DNA of 64,000 nt from NCBI RefSeq assembly GCF_004363695.1, contig NZ_SNZC01000001.1:556431-620430 (forward strand), written 5' to 3'. Both the position numbers and the translations under genes were made by a program. Positions 1 through 9,731 of the stretch are shown here, piece by piece. This stretch comes from Flavobacterium cheniae (GTDB taxonomy: Bacteria; Bacteroidota; Bacteroidia; Flavobacteriales; Flavobacteriaceae). Position 1 is the stretch's first letter. Each line of letters opens with the position of its first letter. Below the pieces are notes generated by a model that searched no databases, had not been told where the DNA came from, and saw nothing but the letters and a program-made list of their open reading frames with translations.

Positions 1-1422
1 GGAGCAACTGGTTCAGCTACGGTAATTTTTACTGCTACTGATAACTGTGGAAATTCTTCTACTACTTCAGCAACCTTTACTATCATTGACGATACAGATC
101 CAACTATCACAACTCAAGCTTCAAATTTAGAAGTACAATGTGATGGAAGTGGAAATACCGCTCAACTAAACGCTTGGTTAGCTTCAAACGGTGGCGCTGT
201 GGCATCAGATGTTTGTTCGAATGTGACTTGGACCAATAACTTCGCATCAGTTTCTGATACTTGTGGTGCAACTGGTTCGGCTACAGTGACTTTTACCGCA
301 ACTGATAACTGTGGAAATTCTTCTACTACTTCAGCAACCTTTACTATCATTGACGATACAGATCCAACTATCACAACTCAAGCTTCAAATTTAGAAGTAC
401 AATGTGATGGAAGTGGAAATACCGCTCAACTAAACGCTTGGTTAGCTTCAAACGGTGGCGCTGTGGCATCAGATGTTTGTTCGAATGTGACTTGGACCAA
501 TAACTTCGCATCAGTTTCTGATACTTGTGGTGCAACTGGTTCGGCTACTGTGACTTTTACTGCTACTGATGCTTGTGGAAACGCTTCTACTACTTCAGCA
601 ACCTTTACAATCATTGACGATACAGATCCTGTTATTTCTATTCAAGCAAATGATTTAACTGTTGAATGCGATGGTAGTGGAAATGCTAGAGAATTAAGTA
701 TTTGGCTATCATCAAATGGTGGTGCATCGGCTAGTGATACTTGTTCAAACGTAACTTGGACAAACAATTTTGAATCATTATCTGATACTTGTGGATTCAC
801 AGGATCTGCTTCTGTAATATTTACAGCTACTGATGATTGTGGTAATAGTTCTTCTTCAACTGCAACATTTACTATTATTGATTCTACTAATCCTTTAATT
901 TCTATTCAAGCAACTGATTTAATAGTTGAATGTGATGGAAATGGAAATACCAGACAATTAGAGAATTGGTTGACTTCAAACGGAGGTGCTGTTGCTTCGG
1001 ATGTTTGTTCGAACGTAACTTGGACAAATAACTTTGCTTCGGTTTCTGATACTTGTGGAGCAACTGGTTCGGCTACAGTGACTTTTACTGCAACTGATAA
1101 CTGTGGAAATTCTTCTACTACTTCAGCAACCTTTACAATTATTGACGATTCGGATCCAACTATCACAACTCAAGCTGCTAATTTAGAAGTACAATGTGAT
1201 GGTTCTGGAAATACTGCCCAACTAAACGCTTGGTTAGCTTCCAATGGTGGTGCTGTGGCTTCGGATGTTTGTTCGAATGTAACTTGGACAAATAACTTCG
1301 CTTCAGTTTCTGATACTTGTGGAGCAACTGGTTCGGCTACAGTGACTTTTACTGCTACTGATGACTGTGGAAACGCTTCTACTACTTCAGCAACTTTTAC
1401 TATCATTGACGATACGGATCCA
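1..1422 (+). repeat. 264-bp in-frame tandem repeat array (88-aa units)
   Basis: Unit starts fall at 197, 461, 725, 989 and 1253, exactly 264 bp apart, with a partial unit before 197 and a partial last unit. Bases 37-284 and 301-548 are identical (248 bp), while the units at 725 and 989 are more diverged. The array continues beyond the window edge. The exact identity points to recent duplication or gene conversion; it is also a place where an assembly could collapse. Confidence 0.93.
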
Positions 1423-2466
1423 ATCTTTACAAGTGAATTACCACAAGATATTAGTGTTTCTTGTGATGCAATTCCAAATCCTGTAAATATGTTGGGTTCT
1501 GATAATTGTGGAGAAGTAACTATAACTGTTTTAGATACAATAGACAGAGAAGAATCGCAATGTGAAGGAGAATATATCATCAACAGAACTTGGACCATAA
1601 CTGATAGTTGTAATAACAGCTCAAGTTATACACAAACTATAACTGTTTTTGACAACACTCCTCCTATTTTAACTACACCTTTAAATTCTCAAATAAGTGC
1701 TTTATGTTCTGAAATACCAGAAGTCCCACAATTAGTTTTTACCGATAATTGTTCTGGAATTCAAGATGTAGTTTTCAACGAAACTTCTACTATCATATCA
1801 ATTTATTCCTATGTAATTGTACGTGAATGGGTTGTTTCTGATAATTGTGGAAATGAAGCTAATTTTACTCAAACAATTAACGTAAGTGTTGAAGAACCGT
1901 TTGATGCAATTCCTTTCGCAATTTGTATTGAAGAAAATCCAATAGATTTATTTACTATATTAGACGATTCAATTCCTACAACTGGAACATGGATAGAAGT
2001 TACTAGTTCTGGTGGATTAACAGGCAGTATTTTTAATCCTTCAAATGTAACTTTAGGTTATTACACCTTAAGATACATAGTGGAATTAGAAGATAATGCT
2101 TGTCCAATGATTTATGAAATTTACTTAAACGTAAATGACGATTGTGTGGTGTTACCAGCTTGTGATATTACAGTTTACAATGCAGTTTCACCAAATGATG
2201 ATAGCTCGAATGATTTCTTTTTCATTGACGGACTTGAATGTTATCCAAATAATACAGTAGAAATTTATAACAGATGGGGAATTTTAGTTTATGACGAAAC
2301 AGGTTATGATAATAATCTTAAATCGTTCAAAGGAATATCTGAAGGTAAAAACACCATTAACAAAAGTGAACTTTTACCAGATGGAACTTATTTTTATATT
2401 CTGAAATATACAGATGAAGAAAATAAAAATCATGACCGATCAGGATATTTATACCTAAACCGTTAA
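1..2466 (+). CDS. T9SS-secreted HYR-like repeat adhesin, 3' part (5' end outside window)
   Basis: The reading frame is open from the first base, so the gene starts upstream; 821 residues are visible. It begins inside a tandem array of 88-residue units (each with a C-D-G-S-G-N motif, a T-W-T-N-N-F motif and an A-T-D-x-C-G-N motif) that runs to about residue 474. Two more diverged Cys-containing Ig-like domains follow, then a C-terminal domain from about residue 720 with Y-N-A-V-S-P-N, E-I-Y-N-R-W-G and L-P-D-G-T-Y-F-Y motifs. That domain matches the gliding-motility-associated (T9SS type B) sorting domain. The protein is therefore probably exported through the outer membrane by the type IX system and displayed as a large adhesin, as SprB is in gliding flavobacteria. 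The SprF-like gene follows after 28 bp and is probably its dedicated partner. Ligand unknown. Confidence 0.9.
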   Translation, partial: GATGSATVIFTATDNCGNSSTTSATFTIIDDTDPTITTQASNLEVQCDGSGNTAQLNAWLASNGGAVASDVCSNVTWTNNFASVSDTCGATGSATVTFTATDNCGNSSTTSATFTIIDDTDPTITTQASNLEVQCDGSGNTAQLNAWLASNGGAVASDVCSNVTWTNNFASVSDTCGATGSATVTFTATDACGNASTTSATFTIIDDTDPVISIQANDLTVECDGSGNARELSIWLSSNGGASASDTCSNVTWTNNFESLSDTCGFTGSASVIFTATDDCGNSSSSTATFTIIDSTNPLISIQATDLIVECDGNGNTRQLENWLTSNGGAVASDVCSNVTWTNNFASVSDTCGATGSATVTFTATDNCGNSSTTSATFTIIDDSDPTITTQAANLEVQCDGSGNTAQLNAWLASNGGAVASDVCSNVTWTNNFASVSDTCGATGSATVTFTATDDCGNASTTSATFTIIDDTDPIFTSELPQDISVSCDAIPNPVNMLGSDNCGEVTITVLDTIDREESQCEGEYIINRTWTITDSCNNSSSYTQTITVFDNTPPILTTPLNSQISALCSEIPEVPQLVFTDNCSGIQDVVFNETSTIISIYSYVIVREWVVSDNCGNEANFTQTINVSVEEPFDAIPFAICIEENPIDLFTILDDSIPTTGTWIEVTSSGGLTGSIFNPSNVTLGYYTLRYIVELEDNACPMIYEIYLNVNDDCVVLPACDITVYNAVSPNDDSSNDFFFIDGLECYPNNTVEIYNRWGILVYDETGYDNNLKSFKGISEGKNTINKSELLPDGTYFYILKYTDEENKNHDRSGYLYLNR

Positions 2467-2494
2467 TTACTAAAGTAACTTAAATACGAACAAG

Positions 2495-3400
2495 ATGAAA
2501 ACGATTCTAACTATAATTTGTGCATTCATTTTACAAAGTATGTATTCTCAACAGGATTCTCAATATACTCAATATATGTACAATACACCTCTAGTTAACC
2601 CTGCTTATGCGGGTTCTAGGGAAACTATAACGGCTTTTTTACTTCACAGAAATCAGTGGGTTGGATTAGAAGGTGCACCAGTAACTAACAATTTTTCTAT
2701 AAATATGCCAGTTGGAGATTCAAACTTTGGTGTAGGATTAAATTTTGTTAACGATGAAATTGGTCCAGTATCTGAAAATGAAATTTCAGCCGACTTAGCT
2801 TATTTTATTCAAGTTTCTGAAAATTATAAATTGTCATTAGGTTTAAAAGGAACTGCTAATTTATTTCAATTAGACGTGAATAAATTAAGAATTTTTGATC
2901 CATCCGACCCACAATTTCAGAATGTAGATACTGAATTTTCACCAAATGTTGGAGCTGGATTATACCTATTTTCAGATAAAACCTATTTTGGATTATCGAT
3001 ACCTAATTTTTTCGAATCGTATCGATATAATGATAACAATGTTGAAATTACGAAAGAAAAAATGCACTTTTATTTTATTGCAGGTCATGTATTTACAATT
3101 AGTCCAAACATCGATTTTAAACCTGCAGTTTTAAGTAAAATTGTTGAAGGAGCTCCTTTACAAGCTGATGTTACTGCTAACTTTCTGTTCTTTGATAAAC
3201 TAACTTTAGGAGCTGCATACAGATGGGATGCTTCTGTAAGTGCTTTAGCAGGATTTCAAATTTCAGATTCATGGTTCATTGGATATGGTTATGATTTAGA
3301 AACCACTAAGTTGTCTAATTACAATTCAGGTTCTCACGAGATATTCCTACGATATGAGTTTTTCAACAGAAGTAGAGTTTCAGCACCTAGATTCTTTTAA
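2495..3400 (+). CDS. PorP/SprF family type IX secretion outer-membrane protein (copy 1)
   Basis: A 301-residue protein with an N-terminal signal peptide (cleavage expected near residues 18-20) and the family hallmark near the mature N-terminus: Q-D-S-Q-Y-T-Q-Y-M-Y-N followed by N-P-A-Y-A-G-S-R. The rest alternates beta strands ending in L-R-Y-E-F-F, as expected of an outer-membrane barrel. In Flavobacterium johnsoniae SprF is needed to secrete the SprB adhesin, and PorP/SprF proteins are now seen as partners of type B C-terminal-domain substrates. Its place between a type B adhesin and a PorE-like gene fits this. The second copy at 9732-10667 is very similar (about three quarters identical by eye). 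Confidence 0.9.
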   Translation: MKTILTIICAFILQSMYSQQDSQYTQYMYNTPLVNPAYAGSRETITAFLLHRNQWVGLEGAPVTNNFSINMPVGDSNFGVGLNFVNDEIGPVSENEISADLAYFIQVSENYKLSLGLKGTANLFQLDVNKLRIFDPSDPQFQNVDTEFSPNVGAGLYLFSDKTYFGLSIPNFFESYRYNDNNVEITKEKMHFYFIAGHVFTISPNIDFKPAVLSKIVEGAPLQADVTANFLFFDKLTLGAAYRWDASVSALAGFQISDSWFIGYGYDLETTKLSNYNSGSHEIFLRYEFFNRSRVSAPRFF

Positions 3401-3411
3401 ATTTTCCGATT

Positions 3412-5319
3412 ATGAAAACATTATATACACTAGTATTCGTCTTAAGTATCACAATTGGTGCTTTTGGACAAGGGTCTAAGCTAAACAAAGCGGACAAAAA
3501 ATACGACAAATATTCCTATATAGACGCAATCGAAATTTATGAGAAAGTGGCCGAAAAAGGATATAAATCGGTTGAATTATTCGAAAAATTAGGAAATGCT
3601 TACTACTTTAATGGTGAATTAGATAAAGCTTCAAAATGGTATGGCGAACTTTTTGCACTAAATCAAGAAGTAGATTCTGAGTATTATTTTAGATATGCGC
3701 AAGCCTTAAAAGCCGAAGGAAATTACGAAAAATCAAATCAGTACATGGAATTATTTGCTCAAAAAACAGATGATTCTAGAGCAAAGTTATATCAACAAAA
3801 TAAAGACTACTTAACTGATATTGATGCCGTTTCTGGAAAATACACCATGGATAAAACCGATGTAAATTCAGAATTCTTTGACTACGGGCCAACATTTTTT
3901 GGAAAACAAATTGTATTTACTTCTTCAAGAAGCGAAGGCAATCAGTATACAAAAATTCACGATTGGACTAAACAAAATTTTACTGATTTATTCGTTGCTT
4001 CAATGGATAATGATGGAAAATTAGGAAGTGTAGAAAACTTTTCTAAAACCGTGAATACCAAATTTAACGAGTCCTCTCCTGTTTTCACTAAAGATGGAAA
4101 AACCATGTATTTTACCCGAAACAATTACAACGACGGTAAAAAACGTAAAAGTGATGACAAAGTTATCATGGAAAAAATTTACAAAGCAGAATTAGTCAAT
4201 GGCGAATGGACAAATGTAAAAGAAGTTCCTTTTTCAAACGACAATTACAAAACAGCACATCCAACGTTGAGTCCAGATGAAAAAACCATGTATTTTGCTT
4301 CGGATATGCCAGGAAGTTTTGGATTTTCTGATTTGTACAAAGTATCTATCGATTCTAATGGTAAATTTGGAACACCTGAAAATTTAGGTCCTAATATCAA
4401 TACAGAAGGAAGAGAAACGTTCCCTTTTGTTGATGCTGATAACAATTTGTTCTTCGCATCAGATGGACATCCAGGACTTGGTGGTTTAGATATTTTTGAA
4501 GCAAAATCAGCTAACAATTCTTTTGAAAAACCTTTAAATGTTGGAAAACCATTAAATAGTCCAATGGATGATTTTGGCTATGTCACCAACAAAGATGGTT
4601 TAGGATTTTTCTCATCCAATAGAGATGGCGGAAGCGGTTATGATGACATCTATACGTTTACCGTTTGTACACATACATTATCAGGTTTAATTACCGATGT
4701 TGATACAAAAGAAATTCTACCAAATGCTAAAGTGATATTGTTTGATGATAAAATGAATCAAATTAGTGAAACTACTGCTTCAGAAAAAGGCGCCTATTCC
4801 TTTAAAATTGAATGTAATAAAAAATATTACGTAAGAGCATCAAAAGAAGAATATGAAACGAATGAAAAACCCTTTGGCCCCGTAACCAAAACTGGTGAAT
4901 CTAAATTAGACATTGAATTAAAACGAAATATATTCCCAGTTGAAGTAGGAACCGATTTAGGTAAAATACTTGGTGTAAGCATTATTTATTTCGATTTAGA
5001 TAAATGGAACATAAGACCTGATGCTGCAGAAGATTTAGAAAAAATTATTGCCGTTATGAACCAATATCCAAATATGATAATAGATATTCGTTCACATACC
5101 GATAGTAGACAAACGCACAAATACAACGAATTGTTGTCAGACAGAAGAGCAAAATCTACTTTAGAATTTATGGTTAAAAACGGTATCAACCGAAACAGAT
5201 TAACAGCAAAAGGATATGGAGAAACACAATTGGTAAACAATTGTTCTGACGAAGTTCCATGTAGCGAAGCAGATCATCAAAAAAATAGACGAAGCGAATT
5301 TATCGTACTAAAAATGTAA
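3412..5319 (+). CDS. PorE-like TPR / beta-propeller / OmpA peptidoglycan-binding protein (copy 1)
   Basis: 635 residues. A signal peptide (to about residue 19) is followed by TPR-like helices (about 23-130), a WD40-like PD40 beta-propeller with repeated S-P-D-E-K-T-M-Y-F-A-S-D type blades (about 150-410), a carboxypeptidase-regulatory-like fold (about 420-500) and a C-terminal OmpA domain (about 515-635) with the peptidoglycan-binding S-H-T-D and N-R-R-S-E-F signatures. This order matches PorE of Porphyromonas gingivalis, which ties the type IX machinery to peptidoglycan. It starts 11 bp after the SprF-like gene and is followed by a strong terminator, so adhesin, SprF and PorE-like genes probably form one operon. 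Whether this copy serves the core machine or only its neighbouring adhesin cannot be told from sequence. Confidence 0.88.
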   Translation: MKTLYTLVFVLSITIGAFGQGSKLNKADKKYDKYSYIDAIEIYEKVAEKGYKSVELFEKLGNAYYFNGELDKASKWYGELFALNQEVDSEYYFRYAQALKAEGNYEKSNQYMELFAQKTDDSRAKLYQQNKDYLTDIDAVSGKYTMDKTDVNSEFFDYGPTFFGKQIVFTSSRSEGNQYTKIHDWTKQNFTDLFVASMDNDGKLGSVENFSKTVNTKFNESSPVFTKDGKTMYFTRNNYNDGKKRKSDDKVIMEKIYKAELVNGEWTNVKEVPFSNDNYKTAHPTLSPDEKTMYFASDMPGSFGFSDLYKVSIDSNGKFGTPENLGPNINTEGRETFPFVDADNNLFFASDGHPGLGGLDIFEAKSANNSFEKPLNVGKPLNSPMDDFGYVTNKDGLGFFSSNRDGGSGYDDIYTFTVCTHTLSGLITDVDTKEILPNAKVILFDDKMNQISETTASEKGAYSFKIECNKKYYVRASKEEYETNEKPFGPVTKTGESKLDIELKRNIFPVEVGTDLGKILGVSIIYFDLDKWNIRPDAAEDLEKIIAVMNQYPNMIIDIRSHTDSRQTHKYNELLSDRRAKSTLEFMVKNGINRNRLTAKGYGETQLVNNCSDEVPCSEADHQKNRRSEFIVLKM

Positions 5320-5347
5320 CCTACACACATATCTATATCATTTTAGG

Positions 5348-5380
5348 AAAAGCAGTTATTATTTTAATAACTGCTTTTTT
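5348..5380 (+). terminator. Rho-independent terminator after cassette 1
   Basis: Perfect 13-bp stem (AAAAGCAGTTATT with its complement), ATTTT loop and trailing T run, 28 bp after the PorE-like stop codon. It separates the two cassettes. Confidence 0.85.
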
Positions 5381-5480
5381 ATGTTTTAAATATTTCATTT
5401 CAAAACTTCGGATAACTGATATTTATCATTTTTAATTAATTGATAGTGAAGTAACTTTATGTATCCCTAAATATGAAGTT

Positions 5481-8400
5481 ATGAAAACTAAATTAAGATT
5501 TTTGATTTTATTAGCATTCGTTGGCTTTAATACTATTTATAGTCAATTTAGTGCTATTAGACCCGATTTAAGATTATGTGGATCTCCACCAAATTATTAT
5601 TTAGATTACTACAATTGTACTTCTAATAATTATACTTTGGTTGATGTCTTTTTAAGTCTTACAGATGTTAATGGTGTACCATTAAATAATACTACTTGTA
5701 CAATTGGAACACCACAAGATTTATATGTGATGCTCGATTATACCTCAAATTCAGCAAGTGCTGTGCATCATGCTCGTATGTTTGCCGATTTAAATATTGA
5801 AGGCCAAGGTACTGTTCCTTTGAATGTTGATTTCAGAACAGTACAACCTGGAGCCGGGCAGATAGCTCTTTATGGGCCATTTACATGGGTTTGTGGTCAA
5901 GAAATTACATTAAGTAGAATATTAATTGTTTGGAGAACAAACGGTGATGATACCGAATTAGTTCCATATGATTGTTCTTCTTACAATAAAACACAATGTG
6001 ATTTACCTGACAACATTGCTGTAACAGCACCATTAGCTGTTGAATTTGATTATACAGCTTGTACTGTTGGTAACTTTACTACTGTTAGCTTCAATTCATC
6101 AACATCAGGTGGTACTCCACCCTATACTTTTGCATGGGATTTTGACAATAATGGAAATACTGATTCTATATTAGAAAACCCAACATTTGTTTACAATAAC
6201 AGTATGAGTTATTCTGCTGAACTAACTGTTACGGATAATTTAGGATTATCAAATTCATATTTGGTACCAATTGTATATCCAACTGAAATTCAAATTACAA
6301 CATCATTAACTACTGTCGGATGCTCTACTTCTAACGATGGAGCAATTGATATAACTGTTTCAGGAGGAACTCCACCTTATAGCTATTTGTGGAATAATGG
6401 AGCAATAACTCAAGATATTTCTAATCTTTTACCTGGAAATTATAATGTTCAAGTAACCGATTCTTTTGGTTGTATTAAAAATGAATTTTTTACAATATTA
6501 AATGGAGATACAACTCCTCCTGTAGTTACAATAACTCCAGATGTAACTTTAGAAGGTTGCTCAACGGCAATAATTGATGTAACCGATTTACCTTATTCAA
6601 GTATTGCTTCAACAATTGATTTAGCAACTTTCCAAAGCGTAGGCGGAACTATCACAGATGCTTCTAGCATTAGTAGTATTTCTTATCAAGATACCCAAAC
6701 AGGAACTTGTCCGATTATTGTAACCAGAACTTATACAGTTTTAGATGCGTGTAATAACTCAACTTCAATAAGTAAAACCATTACAATCGATGATACAATT
6801 CCTCCAACATTTGTAGAAAGTTTACCTGCAAATGTAACTGTAGAATGTAACGTTGTTCCAACAGCAGTAACTTTAACTGCAACGGATATTTGTGGAACTC
6901 CAACAGTAACTTACGTAGAAGTTAGAACAAATGGAACTTGTACTTACGATTATACTTTAACTAGAACTTGGACTGCAACTGATGCATGTGGAAACACAAC
7001 TTCTCATAATCAAATAATAACCGTTCAAGATAATTCTAATCCTACATTCGTAGAAAGTTTACCTGCAAATGTAACTGTAGAATGTAACGTTGTTCCTACT
7101 CCTGTTACCTTAACTGCAACGGATATTTGTGGAACTGCAACAGTAACTTACGCAGAAGTTAGAACAAACGGAACTTGTATTTACGAATATACATTAACTA
7201 GAACTTGGACTGCAACTGATGCTTGTGGAAACACTACAACTCACAATCAAGTAATAACCGTTCAAGATAATTCTAATCCAACATTCGTAGAAAGTTTACC
7301 TGCAAATGTAACTGTAGAATGTAACGCTGTTCCAACAGCTATAACTTTAACTGCAACCGACATTTGTGGAACTGCAACAGTAACATACACTGAAGTTAGA
7401 ACAAACGGAACTTGTACTTACGATTATACATTAACCAGAACTTGGACTGCAACTGATGCTTGTGGAAACACTACAACTCACAATCAAGTAATAACCGTTC
7501 AAGATAATTCTAATCCTACATTCGTAGAAAGTTTACCTGCAAATGTAACTGTAGAATGTAACGCTGTTCCAACAGCTATAACTTTAACTGCAACCGACAT
7601 TTGTGGAACTGCAACAGTAACATACACTGAAGTTAGAACAAACGGAACTTGTACTTACGATTATACATTAACCAGAACTTGGACTGCAACTGATGCTTGT
7701 GGAAACACTACAACTCACAATCAAGTAATAACCGTTCAAGATAATTCTAATCCTACATTCGTAGAAAGTTTACCTACAAATGTAACTGTAGAATGTAACG
7801 CTGTTCCAACAGCTGTAACTTTAACTGCAACGGATATTTGTGGAACTGCAACAGTAAGTTACGCAGAAGTTAGAACAAACGGAACTTGTACTTACGAATA
7901 TACATTAACCAGAACTTGGACTGCAACTGATGCTTGTGGAAACACTACAACTCACAATCAAGTAATAACCGTTCAAGACAATTCTAATCCAACATTTGTA
8001 GAAAGTTTACCTGCTAACGTAACTGTAGAATGTAACGCTGTTCCAACTCCAGCTACTTTAACTGCAACCGACATTTGTGGAACTGCAACAGTAACATACA
8101 CTGAAGTTAGAACAAACGGAACTTGTACTTACGATTATATATTAACCAGAACTTGGACTGCAACTGATGCTTGTGGAAATATAACTTCTCACAATCAAGT
8201 AATAACCGTTCAAGATAACTCTAATCCAACATTTGTAGAAAGTTTACCTGCAAATGTAACTGTAGAATGTAACGCTGTTCCAACAGCTATAACTTTAACT
8301 GCAACCGATGTTTGTGGAACTGCAACTGTTACTTACAATGAAGTTAGAACAAACGGAACTTGTACTTACGAATATACTTTAACTAGAACTTGGACTGCAA

Positions 8401-9725
8401 CTGATGAATGTGGAAATACAACTTCTCACAATCAAGTAATAACCGTTCAAGATACTTCTAATCCTATATTCGTAGAAAGTTTACCTGCAAATGTAAATGT
8501 AGAATGTAACGCTGTTCCAGCAGCTGCAACTTTAACTGCAACCGACATTTGTGGAACTGCAACTGTTACTTACACTGAAGTTAGAACAAACGGAACTTGT
8601 ACTTACGATTATACATTAACCAGAACTTGGACTGCAACAGATGCATGTGGAAACACTACAACTCACAATCAAGTAATAACCGTTCAAGATAATTCTAATC
8701 CAACATTCGTAGAAAGTTTACCTGCAAATGTAACTGTAGAATGTAACGTTGTTCCAACAGCTGCAACTTTAACTGCAACCGACATTTGTGGAACTGCAAC
8801 AGTAACTTACAATGAAGTTAGAACAAACGGAACTTGTACTTACGAATATACTTTAACTAGAACTTGGACTGCAACTGATGAATGTGGAAACACAACAACT
8901 CACAATCAAGTAATAACCGTTCAAGACAATTCTAATCCTACATTCGTAGAAAGTTTACCTGCTGATGAAATAATTGAATGTAATGCAACGGTTCCAAGTG
9001 CTGCTACACTTACTGCTACAGACGTTTGTGGAATTGTAAATGTAACTTTCACTCAGCAAGAAATAAACGGAAGCTGTGATAATGAAAGTCAAATCATAAG
9101 AACTTGGACTGCAACTGATGCTTGTGGAAATGTAACCACTCATATACAAACTATTACTATTCAAGACACAACTCCTCCGGTCTTTACAGGAATTATTCCA
9201 AGTCAAGTTGTTTATGCATATTGTGATGGAATTCCAGCCGTTGAAACTGTAACAGCTTCTGATAATTGTGGTGCAACTACAATCAGTTTTAATGAAATTA
9301 GAATAGATGGAGATTGTATCAACAAATATGATTTAAACAGAACTTGGACTGCTGAAGACGATTGCGGAAATATAGCAACATTTACTCAAGTAGTTCATGT
9401 GGCTTGTGATATTAAAATTTACAATGCTGTTTCTCCTAATAACGATGGAATGAACGACATTTTCTACATCGAAGGTATTGATTGTTATCCAAACAACTCT
9501 GTAGAAATATACAATCGTTGGGGAATTAAAGTTTACACCATTAAAGGATATGATAATGTGAACAAAGTATTCAATGGTTATTCAAACGAGCACAATTCTG
9601 TTTCTGGAAACGACCTATTACCTGCTGGAACTTATTTCTATATTTTAAAATATGAGTACGATTTGTATGGTACTGAAAAACAAAATATTGAAAAATCTGG
9701 TTATTTATATATTCAAAGTAAATAG
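5481..9725 (+). CDS. Giant T9SS type B repeat adhesin with PKD, SprB-like and HYR-like repeats
   Basis: 1414 residues. The signal peptide is residues 1-21. A unique region follows, then a PKD-like domain (about 193-266), one SprB-type repeat (about 269-340, with G-G-T-P-P-Y-S-Y-L-W-N-N-G and D-I-S-N-L-L-P-G-N-Y), and from about residue 443 ten units of a 79-residue Cys-containing HYR-like repeat (F-V-E-S-L-P-A-N-V-T-V-E-C-N; R-T-W-T-A-T-D-A-C-G-N) plus a diverged final unit. The last 107 residues are a gliding-motility-associated C-terminal sorting domain, closely matching that of the upstream adhesin. It is probably a surface adhesin moved by or anchored to the gliding/T9SS apparatus. It is the first gene of cassette 2, with SprF-like and PorE-like genes 6 bp and then 10 bp downstream. 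Ligand unknown. Confidence 0.92.
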   Translation: MKTKLRFLILLAFVGFNTIYSQFSAIRPDLRLCGSPPNYYLDYYNCTSNNYTLVDVFLSLTDVNGVPLNNTTCTIGTPQDLYVMLDYTSNSASAVHHARMFADLNIEGQGTVPLNVDFRTVQPGAGQIALYGPFTWVCGQEITLSRILIVWRTNGDDTELVPYDCSSYNKTQCDLPDNIAVTAPLAVEFDYTACTVGNFTTVSFNSSTSGGTPPYTFAWDFDNNGNTDSILENPTFVYNNSMSYSAELTVTDNLGLSNSYLVPIVYPTEIQITTSLTTVGCSTSNDGAIDITVSGGTPPYSYLWNNGAITQDISNLLPGNYNVQVTDSFGCIKNEFFTILNGDTTPPVVTITPDVTLEGCSTAIIDVTDLPYSSIASTIDLATFQSVGGTITDASSISSISYQDTQTGTCPIIVTRTYTVLDACNNSTSISKTITIDDTIPPTFVESLPANVTVECNVVPTAVTLTATDICGTPTVTYVEVRTNGTCTYDYTLTRTWTATDACGNTTSHNQIITVQDNSNPTFVESLPANVTVECNVVPTPVTLTATDICGTATVTYAEVRTNGTCIYEYTLTRTWTATDACGNTTTHNQVITVQDNSNPTFVESLPANVTVECNAVPTAITLTATDICGTATVTYTEVRTNGTCTYDYTLTRTWTATDACGNTTTHNQVITVQDNSNPTFVESLPANVTVECNAVPTAITLTATDICGTATVTYTEVRTNGTCTYDYTLTRTWTATDACGNTTTHNQVITVQDNSNPTFVESLPTNVTVECNAVPTAVTLTATDICGTATVSYAEVRTNGTCTYEYTLTRTWTATDACGNTTTHNQVITVQDNSNPTFVESLPANVTVECNAVPTPATLTATDICGTATVTYTEVRTNGTCTYDYILTRTWTATDACGNITSHNQVITVQDNSNPTFVESLPANVTVECNAVPTAITLTATDVCGTATVTYNEVRTNGTCTYEYTLTRTWTATDECGNTTSHNQVITVQDTSNPIFVESLPANVNVECNAVPAAATLTATDICGTATVTYTEVRTNGTCTYDYTLTRTWTATDACGNTTTHNQVITVQDNSNPTFVESLPANVTVECNVVPTAATLTATDICGTATVTYNEVRTNGTCTYEYTLTRTWTATDECGNTTTHNQVITVQDNSNPTFVESLPADEIIECNATVPSAATLTATDVCGIVNVTFTQQEINGSCDNESQIIRTWTATDACGNVTTHIQTITIQDTTPPVFTGIIPSQVVYAYCDGIPAVETVTASDNCGATTISFNEIRIDGDCINKYDLNRTWTAEDDCGNIATFTQVVHVACDIKIYNAVSPNNDGMNDIFYIEGIDCYPNNSVEIYNRWGIKVYTIKGYDNVNKVFNGYSNEHNSVSGNDLLPAGTYFYILKYEYDLYGTEKQNIEKSGYLYIQSK
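6807..9180 (+). repeat. 237-bp in-frame tandem repeat array (79-aa HYR-like units)
   Basis: The start motif encoding T-F-V-E-S-L-P recurs at 6807, 7044, 7281, 7518, 7755, 7992, 8229, 8466, 8703 and 8940: nine consecutive steps of exactly 237 bp. A tenth, diverged unit is 240 bp because it has one extra codon. Units 7281-7517 and 7518-7754 are identical base for base, showing very recent duplication or conversion. Confidence 0.95.
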
Positions 9726-9731
9726 AACATT

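Noticed and set aside
162-1598. Long open frames on the minus strand across the first repeat array
   Set aside because: They repeat with the same 264-bp period and have no start context or family; they are antisense shadows of the repeat codons.
6807-9180. Regular repeats that might be taken for a CRISPR array
   Set aside because: Units are 237 bp, in frame and translated as protein domains; there are no short repeats with unique spacers and no cas genes.
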